Assembly: GCF_000371965.1 (NCBI RefSeq)
Contig: NZ_AQUO01000001.1
Span: 2,116,001 to 2,180,000 of the forward strand
DNA length: 64,000 nucleotides
From: Paracoccus sp. N5
GTDB lineage: Bacteria; Pseudomonadota; Alphaproteobacteria; Rhodobacterales; Rhodobacteraceae
Reading direction: 5' to 3'
Shown here in pieces: positions 50,710 to 59,317 of the stretch; the first letter of the stretch is position 1, and every line of letters begins with the position of its first letter. A program made the translations under genes and the position numbers. The notes below the pieces were generated by a model. The model was not told the DNA's origin, searched no databases, and saw only the letters and a list, made by a program, of their open reading frames with translations.

Positions 50710-50966
50710 TGGCGCTGCATGTCGAACATGAGCTGCACCGGCGCCGGCGCTCGCGCAACATCGGCCTCGCGGTGGTGCTGGCGGCTTTCGTGGCGCTGGT
50801 CTTCGGCCTGTCGGTGGTCAAGATCACCCAGGGCGACATGATGCAGGGCTATGACCACCGGCCGCAGGCCTCGATGCTGCCGAAGGACCCGAACCCGCCG
50901 GCGGCCAATCCGGCCCCGGTTGCGGCGCCCGGCACGCCCGGCGCCGAGCAGGGGGCAGAGCCATGA
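50709..50966 (+). CDS. Small membrane protein of the cta operon (orf2 of Paracoccus)
   Basis: An 85-residue protein with a basic N-terminus (HRRRRSRN), one transmembrane helix (IGLAVVLAAFVALVFGLSVV) and a proline/alanine-rich periplasmic tail (PPAANPAPVAAPGTPGAE). It lies between ctaB and ctaG, overlapping both, and matches the position of the unnamed ORF in P. denitrificans' oxidase operon. No known catalytic motif; a role in oxidase assembly is inferred from operon position. Confidence 0.88.
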   Translation: MALHVEHELHRRRRSRNIGLAVVLAAFVALVFGLSVVKITQGDMMQGYDHRPQASMLPKDPNPPAANPAPVAAPGTPGAEQGAEP

Positions 50967-51544
50967 CCGCGCCACGCTCGAACGGGCGCACCGTGCTGAA
51001 TCTGGTCGCCGTGGTCCTGGTCATGGGCGCACTCAGCTGGGCGGCGGTGCCGTTCTATTCCTGGTTCTGCCGCGTCACCGGCTTTGCCGGCACCACCAAT
51101 GTCGCGACCGCGACCTCGGACACCGTGCTGGACGAAAAGGTCCGCGTGCGTTTCGATTCCAACGTCGATCCGAACATGGGCTGGACCTTCCGCCCGCTGC
51201 AGCGCGAGATGGAGCTGCGCATCGGCGAGAACGCCATCGCCTTCTACGAGGCGGTCAATACCACCGACCAGCCGATCACCGGCACGGCCAGCTATAACGT
51301 CGCCCCCGACGCCGCCGGCTATTTCTTCAACAAGATCGAGTGTTTCTGCTTTACCGAGCAGACCTTGCAACCCGGTGAGCGGGTCGAGATGCCGGTCAGC
51401 TTCTATGTCGATCCCGAGATCGTCACCGACCGCGACGCCGGGCGCATCCGCGACATCACCCTGTCCTATACCTTCCACCGGACCGAGCCGCCGGCGCCCC
51501 AGCAGGCGGCGCTGGACGCCGGAAACCGACCGACCGTAAACTGA
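50963..51544 (+). CDS. ctaG: Cytochrome c oxidase assembly protein CtaG (Cox11 family)
   Basis: Inserts copper into CuB of subunit I; 193 residues. One N-terminal membrane helix (LNLVAVVLVMGALSWAAVPF) and a periplasmic beta domain with the copper motif KIECFCFTEQTL (C-F-C-F). It overlaps the upstream small gene by four bases and is followed by ctaE. Confidence 0.96.
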   Translation: MTAPRSNGRTVLNLVAVVLVMGALSWAAVPFYSWFCRVTGFAGTTNVATATSDTVLDEKVRVRFDSNVDPNMGWTFRPLQREMELRIGENAIAFYEAVNTTDQPITGTASYNVAPDAAGYFFNKIECFCFTEQTLQPGERVEMPVSFYVDPEIVTDRDAGRIRDITLSYTFHRTEPPAPQQAALDAGNRPTVN

Positions 51545-51581
51545 GCAACAAGAACCAGCAGCAACAGCCGGGAACGCAGCC

Positions 51582-52406
51582 ATGGCCCATGTAAAGAACC
51601 ACGACTATCAGATCCTGCCACCCTCGATCTGGCCGTTCCTCGGCGCGATCGCCGCCTTCGTCATGCTGACCGGCGCGGTGGCCTGGATGAAGGGCATCAC
51701 CGTCTTCGGTGCCCCGGTCGAGGGGCCCTGGATGTTCCTGATCGGCTTCGTGGCCGTGCTCTACGTCATGTTCGGCTGGTGGGCCGACGTGGTGAAGGAA
51801 GGCGAGTCGGGCGAGCATACCCCGGTCGTGCGCATCGGCCTGCAATACGGCTTCATCCTGTTCATCATGTCCGAGGTGATGTTCTTCGTCGCCTGGTTCT
51901 GGGCCTTCATCAAGAACGCGCTCTACCCGATGGGGCCGGACAGCCCGATCAAGGACGGCGTCTGGCCGCCGGAAGGCATCGTGACCTTCGATCCCTGGCA
52001 CCTGCCGCTGATCAACACGCTGATCCTGCTGTTGTCGGGCGTCGCCGTGACCTGGGCGCACCATGCCTTCGTGCATGAGGGCGACCGCAAGACCACCATC
52101 AACGGGCTGATCGTCGCCGTCATCCTGGGCCTGTGCTTCACCGGGCTTCAGGCCTATGAATACAGCCACGCCGCCTTCGGCATGGCCGACACGGTCTATG
52201 CCGGCACCTTCTTCATGGCCACCGGCTTCCACGGCGCGCATGTCATCATCGGCACCATCTTCCTGTTCGTCTGCCTGATCCGCATGCTGCGCGGCCAGAT
52301 GACGCAGCAGCAGCATGTCGGCTTCGAGGCCGCGGCCTGGTACTGGCACTTCGTCGACGTGGTCTGGCTGTTCCTCTTTGTCGTGATCTATATCTGGGGC
52401 CGCTGA
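51582..52406 (+). CDS. ctaE: Cytochrome c oxidase subunit III
   Basis: The third core membrane subunit, 274 residues with seven helices. Conserved parts are VKNHDYQILPPSIWPF at the start, SEVMFFVAWFWAFIKNALYP, TWAHHAFVHEGDR and GFHGAHVIIGTIFLFV near the end. It is 37 bases after ctaG and before surf1. Confidence 0.97.
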   Translation: MAHVKNHDYQILPPSIWPFLGAIAAFVMLTGAVAWMKGITVFGAPVEGPWMFLIGFVAVLYVMFGWWADVVKEGESGEHTPVVRIGLQYGFILFIMSEVMFFVAWFWAFIKNALYPMGPDSPIKDGVWPPEGIVTFDPWHLPLINTLILLLSGVAVTWAHHAFVHEGDRKTTINGLIVAVILGLCFTGLQAYEYSHAAFGMADTVYAGTFFMATGFHGAHVIIGTIFLFVCLIRMLRGQMTQQQHVGFEAAAWYWHFVDVVWLFLFVVIYIWGR

Positions 52407-52467
52407 GCCCGGCGGAAATCTGGCGGCGCGGGGCCCGGTCCCGCGCCGCTTTTCTTTGGAGACCCCG

Positions 52468-53139
52468 ATGCGCCGCTATGTCTTTCCGCTGATCGTCGGT
52501 GTGGTCGGCTGCGCCATCCTGATCTCGCTGGGCCTGTGGCAGCTCAGGCGGCTGGACTGGAAAGAGGGCATGATCGCCCAGATCGAAAGCCGCATCCATG
52601 GCCAGCCCGTGCCCTTGCCCGCCGCCGTCGATCCGTCGATGAAATACATGCCGGTGCTGGTCTCGGGCCGGACCACGGGGGGCGAGATCGACGTGCTGTC
52701 CGGCACGCGCGAATCCGGCGGCGGCTACCAGGTCGTCTCGGGCTTCGTTCTGGATGACGGGCGCCGCATCCTGGTGGATCGCGGGTTCGTCGACCAGGAC
52801 CACAAGCGCGACCCGCGCCCGCCCGTCGCCCTCCAGATCGCCGGCAACCTGCATTGGCCGCAGGAACACGGCAGCGCCACGCCCGCGCCGAACCTGTCCG
52901 AGAACATCTGGTTCGCGCGCGACGTGCCCGCCATGGCGGCGCAGCTCGGGACCGAGCCGGTGCTGGTCGTCGCGGCCGAGGTGCGGGGCGACGCGCAGGG
53001 TGTCGCGCCGATGCCCGTCGCGGTCGAGGGCATCCCGAACAACCACCTGGGCTATGCCGTGCAATGGTTCATGTTCGCGGTGGTCTGGGCAGGGATGACA
53101 GTCGCCCTGATCTGGCGTATCAGGCAGCGGAAATTCTAG
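52468..53139 (+). CDS. surf1: SURF1-family oxidase assembly protein
   Basis: A 223-residue SURF1 protein, thought to help heme A insertion into oxidase subunit I. Two terminal membrane helices (VFPLIVGVVGCAILISLGLW and WFMFAVVWAGMTVALIWRI) flank a soluble domain with LSGTRESGGGYQVVSGFVLD and RILVDRGFVDQDHK. The ATG 52468 has ggaga upstream and follows the SURF1 pattern; a TTG at 52456 is inside the ribosome site. It ends the cta operon. Confidence 0.93.
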   Translation: MRRYVFPLIVGVVGCAILISLGLWQLRRLDWKEGMIAQIESRIHGQPVPLPAAVDPSMKYMPVLVSGRTTGGEIDVLSGTRESGGGYQVVSGFVLDDGRRILVDRGFVDQDHKRDPRPPVALQIAGNLHWPQEHGSATPAPNLSENIWFARDVPAMAAQLGTEPVLVVAAEVRGDAQGVAPMPVAVEGIPNNHLGYAVQWFMFAVVWAGMTVALIWRIRQRKF

Positions 53140-53148
53140 GGGGACGCG

Positions 53149-54537
53149 ATGCGTTACGTATCTACCCGGGGGCGGGCTCCGGTCTTGGACTTCGAACAGG
53201 CGATGATGACCGGGCTGGCGCGCGACGGCGGGTTGTATCTGCCCGAGGCCATGCCGATGTTCTCGGCCGACGAGATCGCCGCGCTGGAAGGGCTGCCCTA
53301 TGAGGAGGTCGCGCTGCGCATCGTCACCCCCTTCGTCGGCGATAGCTTTTCGCAGGAAGAGCTGAAGGGCGCCATCGCGCGGGCCTATGCCGGCTTCGAC
53401 CATGTCGCCCGCGCGCCGCTGGTGCAGCTGGCGCCGGGCCATCACCTGCTGGAACTGTTCCACGGGCCGACCATCGCCTTCAAGGATTTCGCCATGCAGC
53501 TGATCGGCCAGCTGTTCCAGCTGGCGCTGGCGCGGTCGGGCAGCCGGGTGACGATCCTGGGCGCGACCTCGGGCGACACCGGCTCGGCCGCGATCGAGGC
53601 TTTCAAGGGGCTCGACAATGTCGACGTGTTCATCATGTATCCGCATGGCCGCGTCAGCGAGGTGCAGCGCCGGCAGATGTCCACGCCCTCGGAAGCCAAT
53701 GTGCATGCGCTGGCCGTCGATGGCACCTTCGACGATTGCCAGGCGCGGCTGAAGGATCTGTTCAACGACCACGCCTTTCGCGACGCGGTGGGGCTCGCGG
53801 GCGTCAACTCGATCAACTGGGCGCGGGTGCTGGCGCAGATCGTGTATTACTTCACCGCCGCCGTATCCTTGGGCGCACCGGGGCGCGAGGTGGACTTCAC
53901 CGTGCCGACGGGGAATTTCGGCGACATCTTCGCCGGCTCCATCGCCAAGGAGATGGGCCTGCCCATCGGCCGGCTGGTCGCGGCCGTGAACCAGAACGAC
54001 ATCCTGCACCGGGCGCTCAGCACCGGCGAATACCGGGTCGGCGAGGCGCAGCCCTCGATCAGCCCCTCGATGGATATCCAGGTCAGCTCGAACTTCGAAC
54101 GCGCCTTGTGGCTGGCTTACGGCCGCGACGGCGCCGCCATCTCGCAGCTGATGGACGAGTTGAAATCCGGCGGCTTCGCCATCAGCCAGGGCGCGTTGCA
54201 GGCGCTGCGCGAGACCTATGCCTCGGGCCGCGTGTCCGAGGCCGAGACGCTGGCCATGATCGCCACCATCCGCGCCGAGACCGGCGAGGTGATCTGCCCG
54301 CATACCGCCGTCGGCGTGAAAATCGCCCGCGAGAACCTGCGCCCCGGCGTGCCCATGGTGACGCTGGCCACCGCGCATCCGGCGAAGTTCCCCGATGCGG
54401 TGGAACAGGCCATCGGCTTCCGCCCGGGCCTGCCGCCGCAGATGGCCGACCTGTTCGAGCGCGCCGAACGCATCACCCGTATTGAAAACGACGCGGATAG
54501 GCTTAAATCGCTGATCCTTGAACGGAGAGCAGCTTGA
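53149..54537 (+). CDS. thrC: Threonine synthase
   Basis: PLP enzyme making threonine from O-phosphohomoserine; 462 residues. Features are RYVSTRGRAPVLDFEQAMMT at the start, the PLP-lysine region HGPTIAFKDFAMQLIGQLF and ILGATSGDTGSAAIEAFKG. A gap of only nine bases follows surf1, so it may be read through from the oxidase operon. The stop overlaps the following peptidase TTG start. Confidence 0.96.
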   Translation: MRYVSTRGRAPVLDFEQAMMTGLARDGGLYLPEAMPMFSADEIAALEGLPYEEVALRIVTPFVGDSFSQEELKGAIARAYAGFDHVARAPLVQLAPGHHLLELFHGPTIAFKDFAMQLIGQLFQLALARSGSRVTILGATSGDTGSAAIEAFKGLDNVDVFIMYPHGRVSEVQRRQMSTPSEANVHALAVDGTFDDCQARLKDLFNDHAFRDAVGLAGVNSINWARVLAQIVYYFTAAVSLGAPGREVDFTVPTGNFGDIFAGSIAKEMGLPIGRLVAAVNQNDILHRALSTGEYRVGEAQPSISPSMDIQVSSNFERALWLAYGRDGAAISQLMDELKSGGFAISQGALQALRETYASGRVSEAETLAMIATIRAETGEVICPHTAVGVKIARENLRPGVPMVTLATAHPAKFPDAVEQAIGFRPGLPPQMADLFERAERITRIENDADRLKSLILERRAA

Positions 54538-55799
54538 CCGAACCCCGCATCAGCACCTTGCCGAATGGCCTGCGCGTCGTCACCCGCGACATGCCCGGCC
54601 TGCATTCCGCCGCCATCGGCATCTGGGTCAACGCGGGTTGCCGCGACGAACGCGCCGAACAGAACGGCATCGCGCATTTCCTGGAACACATGGCCTTCAA
54701 GGGCACGGCCACGCGCTCGGCCCTGGAGATCGTCGAGACCATCGAGAATGTCGGCGGCTACATCAACGCCTATACCTCGCGCGACGTGACCAGCTATTAC
54801 GTGCGGGTGCTGGCGGGCGACGTGTCGCTGGCGCTGGACGTGATTTCCGACATCGTGCTGAACCCGGTCTTCGAGCCGCGCGAGATCGAGGTCGAGCGCG
54901 GCGTGATCCTGCAAGAGATCGGCCAGTCGCTGGACACGCCCGACGACGTGATCTTCGACTGGCTGCAAGAGGCCGCCTATCCCGACCAGCCCATGGGCCG
55001 CACCATCCTGGGCCCGGCCGAGCGGGTCAGCCATTTCACCCGCGACGACCTCTCGCGCTTCATCGGCGAGCATTACGGGCCGGAACGCATGATCGTCGCC
55101 GCCGCCGGTGCCGTGGACCACGACCGCATCCTCCGCCAGGTCGAGGCGATCTTCGGCGGCATCGCCACCCGCGCCGGCACCACGCGCGAGCCCGCCCGCT
55201 GGCAGGGCGCCGAGGCGCGGCGCGTGAAGAAGCTGGAGCAGGCGCATTTCGCCCTGGGTTTTGAAGGACCGGGCTACCAGGACGCCGATTTCTACGCGGC
55301 GCAGATCTGGACTTCGGCCCTGGGGGGCGGCATGTCCTCGCGCCTGTTCCAGAAGATCCGCGAGGAAAAGGGCCTGTGCTATTCGATCTTCGCGCAGTCC
55401 GGTTTCCACGACGACACCGGCATGGTGACGATCTATGCCGGCACCTCGGGCGACCAGGTGGCGGATCTGGCCATGCTGACCGTGGACGAGCTGAAGCGTT
55501 CGGCCGATGACATGACCGAGGCCGAGATCGCCCGCGCCCGGGCGCAGATGAAGGCCGGGCTGCTGATGGGGCTGGAAAGCCCGACCGGCCAGGCCGAGCG
55601 CATGGCGCGTTCGCTGGCGATCTGGGGCCGGGTGCCCGATGCCGCCGAGGTGGCCGAGCGCATCGACGCCGTGACCGTGGCGCAGATCCGCGACCACGCC
55701 CGGCAACTGCTGGGCAATGCCCGCCCGGCGCTGGCGCTTTACGGTCCGGTCAAGGCGGCGCCGACGCGCGAGGAACTGGCCGCGAGGCTTGCCGCCTGA
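54534..55799 (+). CDS. M16-family metallopeptidase, processing-peptidase-like
   Basis: A 421-residue zinc peptidase like mitochondrial processing peptidase. The inverted zinc motif HxxEH is in GIAHFLEHMAFKGTATR, and the downstream glutamate lies in EVERGVILQEIGQSLDTPDD. The glycine-rich ALGGGMSSRLFQKIREEKGL is also conserved. The TTG start overlaps thrC, with a ggaga site six bases upstream. Substrate unknown. Four genes from thrC to the FAD oxidase overlap or touch. Confidence 0.93.
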   Translation: MTEPRISTLPNGLRVVTRDMPGLHSAAIGIWVNAGCRDERAEQNGIAHFLEHMAFKGTATRSALEIVETIENVGGYINAYTSRDVTSYYVRVLAGDVSLALDVISDIVLNPVFEPREIEVERGVILQEIGQSLDTPDDVIFDWLQEAAYPDQPMGRTILGPAERVSHFTRDDLSRFIGEHYGPERMIVAAAGAVDHDRILRQVEAIFGGIATRAGTTREPARWQGAEARRVKKLEQAHFALGFEGPGYQDADFYAAQIWTSALGGGMSSRLFQKIREEKGLCYSIFAQSGFHDDTGMVTIYAGTSGDQVADLAMLTVDELKRSADDMTEAEIARARAQMKAGLLMGLESPTGQAERMARSLAIWGRVPDAAEVAERIDAVTVAQIRDHARQLLGNARPALALYGPVKAAPTREELAARLAA

Positions 55800-56380
55800 T
55801 GTTCGGCCGAAGGCGTCCGCCCAGTCTCGAGACCGAGCGGATGCTGCTGCGCCTGCCTGCGCATCAGGATTTCGGCCCCTGGGTGGCGCTGCGCGTGGAA
55901 AGCCGCGCTTTCCTGACGCCGTGGGAGCCGGTCTGGGCGGCCGACCACCTGTCGAAGCGCAGCTTCACCAACCGGGTCTATTGGGCGCAGCGCGCCAGCC
56001 GCAACGGCACGGCGCTGCCCTTGTTCCTGATCCGCCGCGACGGCACGCTGCTGGGGGCGATCACGCTGGACAACATTCGCCGCGGCCCGGCGCAATCGGC
56101 CACCATCGGCTATTGGATCGGCCAGTCCTTTGCCCGGCAGGGTTACATGCGCGAGGCCATCGGCGCGCTGGTGCAGCACGCCTTCGCCGAGATGGAGCTG
56201 AGCCGCATCGAGGCCGCCTGCCTGCCCGAGAACACCCCCTCGCGCGGGGTGCTGGAACGGGCGGGCTTCAAGTATGAGGGCGTGGCGCAAAGCTATCTGC
56301 AGATCAACGGCCGCTGGCGCAACCATGTGCTTTACGCCAACCTGCGCCACGACCGGCGCGGCAAGACCGAGGTGCGCTGA
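55799..56380 (+). CDS. GNAT-family N-acetyltransferase, RimJ/RimL-like
   Basis: A 193-residue acetyltransferase. The acetyl-CoA-binding core has ATIGYWIGQSFARQGYMREA and ALVQHAFAEMELSRIEAACL, then NTPSRGVLERAGFKYEGVAQ. RimJ-like proteins acetylate N-termini of ribosomal proteins, but the substrate here is not determinable. ATG overlaps the peptidase stop by one base, and its stop overlaps the oxidase ATG. Confidence 0.92.
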   Translation: MFGRRRPPSLETERMLLRLPAHQDFGPWVALRVESRAFLTPWEPVWAADHLSKRSFTNRVYWAQRASRNGTALPLFLIRRDGTLLGAITLDNIRRGPAQSATIGYWIGQSFARQGYMREAIGALVQHAFAEMELSRIEAACLPENTPSRGVLERAGFKYEGVAQSYLQINGRWRNHVLYANLRHDRRGKTEVR

Positions 56381-57780
56381 TGCTGAACCCCGCCGATAAG
56401 ACGCTGGCCGCGCGCCTGCCCGAAGGCGTGCTGCGCGAGGTGACGCCTGCCTATCTGGAGGAGCCGCGCGGCCGCTATCTGGGCCGGGCCGGGCTGGTCG
56501 CCGCGCCGCGCGACACCGATGAGGTCGCCGCCGTGGTGCGCGCCTGCGCCGAGGCGCGGGTCGGCATCGTGCCGCGCGGCGGCGGCACCGGGCTGGTCTC
56601 GGGGCAGGTGATGCCGGACGGTCCGGCGCCGCTGATCCTGTCGCTGGAACGCATGACCGCGCTGCGCGGCCTCTGGCCCGAGGAGAACGTGCTGGTCGCC
56701 GAGGCCGGCATGACCCTGCAAGCCGTGCGCGACGCGGCGACAGTCGCGGGCCGGCTCTTTCCGCTGTCGCTGGCGAGCCAAGGCACGGCGGCCATCGGCG
56801 GCTGCCTCTCGACCAATGCCGGCGGCGTCACCGCGCTGCGCTATGGCACCGCGCGGTCGCTGTGCCTGGGGGTCGAGGCGGTGCTGCCCGACGGGTCCAT
56901 CGTCCACGACCTGAAGCGGCTGCGCAAGGACAACACCGGCTACGACATCCGCGACCTGCTGATCGGGGCCGAGGGCACGCTGGGCATCGTCACCGCCGCC
57001 AGCCTGAAGCTGGTGGTGCCGCCGCCGAACGTGGGCCTTGCCATGCTGCAGGTGCCGGGCCCCGAGGCGGCGCTGACGCTGCTGTCGCTGGCCGAGGGCC
57101 GCATGGCCGGCGGCGTCACGGCTTTCGAGCTGATCGGCGGGCAGGGGCTGGCCTTCCTGTCCGAGGTGCTGCCCGAGATCCGCCAGCCGCTGCCGGGCGT
57201 ATCCTGGTCGGTGCTGGTCGAGGTCGGCCTGCCCGAGGGGCTGGCCCCGGACGCGGCGCTGGAGGGGCTGTTGGTGGACGCCATGGAGCGCGGGCTGGTG
57301 CTTGACGGCGTTATCGCCCAGTCGGGGCAGCAGGCGGCGGATTTCTGGCACCTGCGCGAGCATATCCCCGAGGCGAACCGCCGCATCGGTGCCATCGCCA
57401 GCCATGACATCAGCCTGCCGCTGTCGGAAATCGCCGGCTTCATCCGCGATGCCGGCGCGGCCTTGGCGGGCGAGGGGCTGCGGATCAACTGCTTCGGCCA
57501 TCTCGGCGACGGCAACCTGCATTACAACCTGTTCCCGCCCCCCGGCCGCCAGCGCGGCGACTACGACGACCGCCGCAAGGCGCTGTCGGCGCTGGTGCAT
57601 GAGATGGTGGTGGCGCGCGGCGGCTCCTTCTCGGCCGAGCATGGCGTCGGCCGGCTGAAGGTCGGCGAGCTGGAGCGCTGGGGCGACCCGGCGCGGCTGG
57701 CGGCGATGCGGGCGATCAAGCAGGCACTGGACCCCTTGGGCATCATGAACCCGGGGGCGGTGCTTTCAGCAGGGGCGTAA
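56380..57780 (+). CDS. FAD-linked 2-hydroxyacid dehydrogenase, GlcD family
   Basis: A 466-residue flavoprotein of the GlcD/D-2-hydroxyglutarate/D-lactate dehydrogenase type. The FAD-binding PP-loop is IVPRGGGTGLVSGQVMPDG, and SLASQGTAAIGGCLSTNAGG follows. The C-terminal oxidase domain has NCFGHLGDGNLHYNLFPPPG and FSAEHGVGRLK. Substrate is one of several D-2-hydroxyacids. Coupled to the acetyltransferase upstream; its 3' end overlaps the convergent LysR gene by 38 bases. Confidence 0.92.
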   Translation: MLNPADKTLAARLPEGVLREVTPAYLEEPRGRYLGRAGLVAAPRDTDEVAAVVRACAEARVGIVPRGGGTGLVSGQVMPDGPAPLILSLERMTALRGLWPEENVLVAEAGMTLQAVRDAATVAGRLFPLSLASQGTAAIGGCLSTNAGGVTALRYGTARSLCLGVEAVLPDGSIVHDLKRLRKDNTGYDIRDLLIGAEGTLGIVTAASLKLVVPPPNVGLAMLQVPGPEAALTLLSLAEGRMAGGVTAFELIGGQGLAFLSEVLPEIRQPLPGVSWSVLVEVGLPEGLAPDAALEGLLVDAMERGLVLDGVIAQSGQQAADFWHLREHIPEANRRIGAIASHDISLPLSEIAGFIRDAGAALAGEGLRINCFGHLGDGNLHYNLFPPPGRQRGDYDDRRKALSALVHEMVVARGGSFSAEHGVGRLKVGELERWGDPARLAAMRAIKQALDPLGIMNPGAVLSAGA

Positions 57781-58654
57781 GCGCCGCGCGCAGATGGTCG
57801 AGATAGGCCGAAAGCCGCGGCGCGATGAAAGGTTGCGGCAGGTATAAAGCCTGGATGTCCAGCTGCGGGCGCGCATAAGCCGGCAGCAGCCGTTCCAGCC
57901 GGCCGGCGGCGACATCCTCGGCCACGACGAAGCCGGGGATCAGCGCCAGCCCCTCGCCCTCCAGCACCAGCCGGCGCACGGCCTGGGCGCTGTTCACGGT
58001 GATCTGGCCGGGCAGGGCGACGCTGACCGACTTGCCCTCGACCAGGAAGGCGGCGCGGCCGGGCGACTGGGCATTGCTGTCGCGGATGCAGACGTGGTCG
58101 CGCAGCGCCTCGGGATGGGTCGGGCGCGAGTGGCGGGCCAGATAGGCGGGGCTGGCGACGGCCCAGGCCTCGGTCTGGCCGATGCGGCGGCCGATCAGGC
58201 TGGAATCGGGCAATTGCCCGATGCGCAGCGCCAGGTCGAAGCCCTCGGCCGCGAGATCGACATAGCGGTCGCTCAGATGCAGGTCGATGCTGATGCCCGG
58301 ATGCGCGCGGGTGAAGTCGCGGGTCAGTTGCGTCACGAACATCTCGCCGAAGGTGACCGGGGCGGTGATGCGCAGCCGGCCGGTCAGCGTGCCTTCCTCG
58401 GCGCTGGCCTGGGCGTCGAGTTCCTCCATCGCGGCCAGCACCCGGCGCGCGGCGATCAGGTAACGCTCGCCCGAGGGCGTCAGCGACAGCGCGCGGGTGG
58501 TGCGGTTCAGCAGCGTCACGCCCTGCTGCCCCTCCAGCGCCGCGACATATTTGCTGACCAGCTTGTTCGAGATCCCCAGCCTGTCGCCGGCCCGGGTGAA
58601 CGAGCCCGCGTCCACCACGGCGACGAAAGCGCGGATGCCGTCGATCCTGTCCAT
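57743..58654 (-). CDS. LysR-family regulator, divergent from a DoxX gene
   Basis: A 303-residue LysR protein. HTH: SFTRAGDRLGISNKLVSKYV after DGIRAFVAVVDAG. The effector domain includes LRITAPVTFGEMFVTQLTR. ATG 58654 has a ggggat site; the start at 58669 is possible. The intergenic 58655-58759 contains two direct repeats gcgacaatg. It probably regulates the divergent DoxX gene and itself; this is typical of the family but unproven here. Confidence 0.91.
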   Translation of the reverse strand: MDRIDGIRAFVAVVDAGSFTRAGDRLGISNKLVSKYVAALEGQQGVTLLNRTTRALSLTPSGERYLIAARRVLAAMEELDAQASAEEGTLTGRLRITAPVTFGEMFVTQLTRDFTRAHPGISIDLHLSDRYVDLAAEGFDLALRIGQLPDSSLIGRRIGQTEAWAVASPAYLARHSRPTHPEALRDHVCIRDSNAQSPGRAAFLVEGKSVSVALPGQITVNSAQAVRRLVLEGEGLALIPGFVVAEDVAAGRLERLLPAYARPQLDIQALYLPQPFIAPRLSAYLDHLRAALTPLLKAPPPGS

Positions 58655-58670
58655 TGAAATCCCCGTCATG

Positions 58671-58711
58671 GCGACAATGTTTCCATGAATATGGCCATTT
58701 CTGCGACAATG
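58671..58711. promoter_or_regulatory. Possible LysR operator region
   Basis: gcgacaatg occurs at 58671-58679 and 58703-58711, and the AT-rich bases between contain catgaatatg. Direct repeats 32 bases apart in a LysR/target gap could be part of a regulator-binding region. The match is short, so this is tentative. Confidence 0.4.
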
Positions 58712-58759
58712 ACCAAGCGCTATCTTGCCGGCAGTGAACAGGTTTCAAGGACAATCGCG

Positions 58760-59185
58760 ATGAGCACCCTCAACCACGGCGGCCTGGCCGCCAGCGAAAA
58801 CCGGGCCGAACTGGCCGCCCTGCTGCTGCGCCTGCTGGCCGGGGCCTGGTTCCTGGTCCACGGGCTGACCAAGCTGCTGGTCTTTACCCCGGCGGGCACG
58901 GCGGGCTATTTCCAGTCGCTGGGCCTGCCCGGCGCGCTGGGATACCTGACCATGGTGCTGGAGATCGCCGGCGGCCTGGCGCTGATCGCCGGCATTGCGA
59001 CGCGCCACGTCGCGCTGGTCCTGGCGGCGGTGCTGCTGGGCGCGGCCTGGTTCGGCCATGCCGCGAACGGCTTCGGCTTCGGCAACCCGGGCGGCGGCTG
59101 GGAATATCCGGTGTTCTGGGCCGTGACCATGCTGGCGCTGTCGCTGCTGGGCGACGGGGCCTGGTCGCTGGGCAAGCGCCGCTGA
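58760..59185 (+). CDS. DoxX-family membrane protein
   Basis: A 141-residue DoxX protein with four membrane helices: LLLRLLAGAWFLVHGLTKLL, LTMVLEIAGGLALIAGIATR, VALVLAAVLLGAAWFGHA and VFWAVTMLALSLLG. DoxX proteins are found in redox-stress and membrane-quinone roles, but this one's role is unknown. ATG 58760 follows aagga. The LysR gene is divergent. Confidence 0.9.
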   Translation: MSTLNHGGLAASENRAELAALLLRLLAGAWFLVHGLTKLLVFTPAGTAGYFQSLGLPGALGYLTMVLEIAGGLALIAGIATRHVALVLAAVLLGAAWFGHAANGFGFGNPGGGWEYPVFWAVTMLALSLLGDGAWSLGKRR

Positions 59186-59217
59186 CCCCGTTTCGGTAAC
59201 CAATGCGCAACCTTTGC

Positions 59218-59243
59218 GAAGGCCGGCCCTCGGGTCGGCCTTC
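59218..59243 (+). terminator. Possible terminator after the DoxX gene
   Basis: gaaggccg (59218-59225) pairs with cggccttc (59236-59243); the loop allows an extra ccc/ggg. It lies 33 bases after the DoxX stop. No T-run follows, so termination is uncertain. Confidence 0.5.
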
Positions 59244-59317
59244 CTGGCGTGCATGGCAGGGTTGATTTGTCGTTGCAGCCGTTTGAGCCTAAGCATCGCG
59301 GCATCAGGGAGGGGCTC

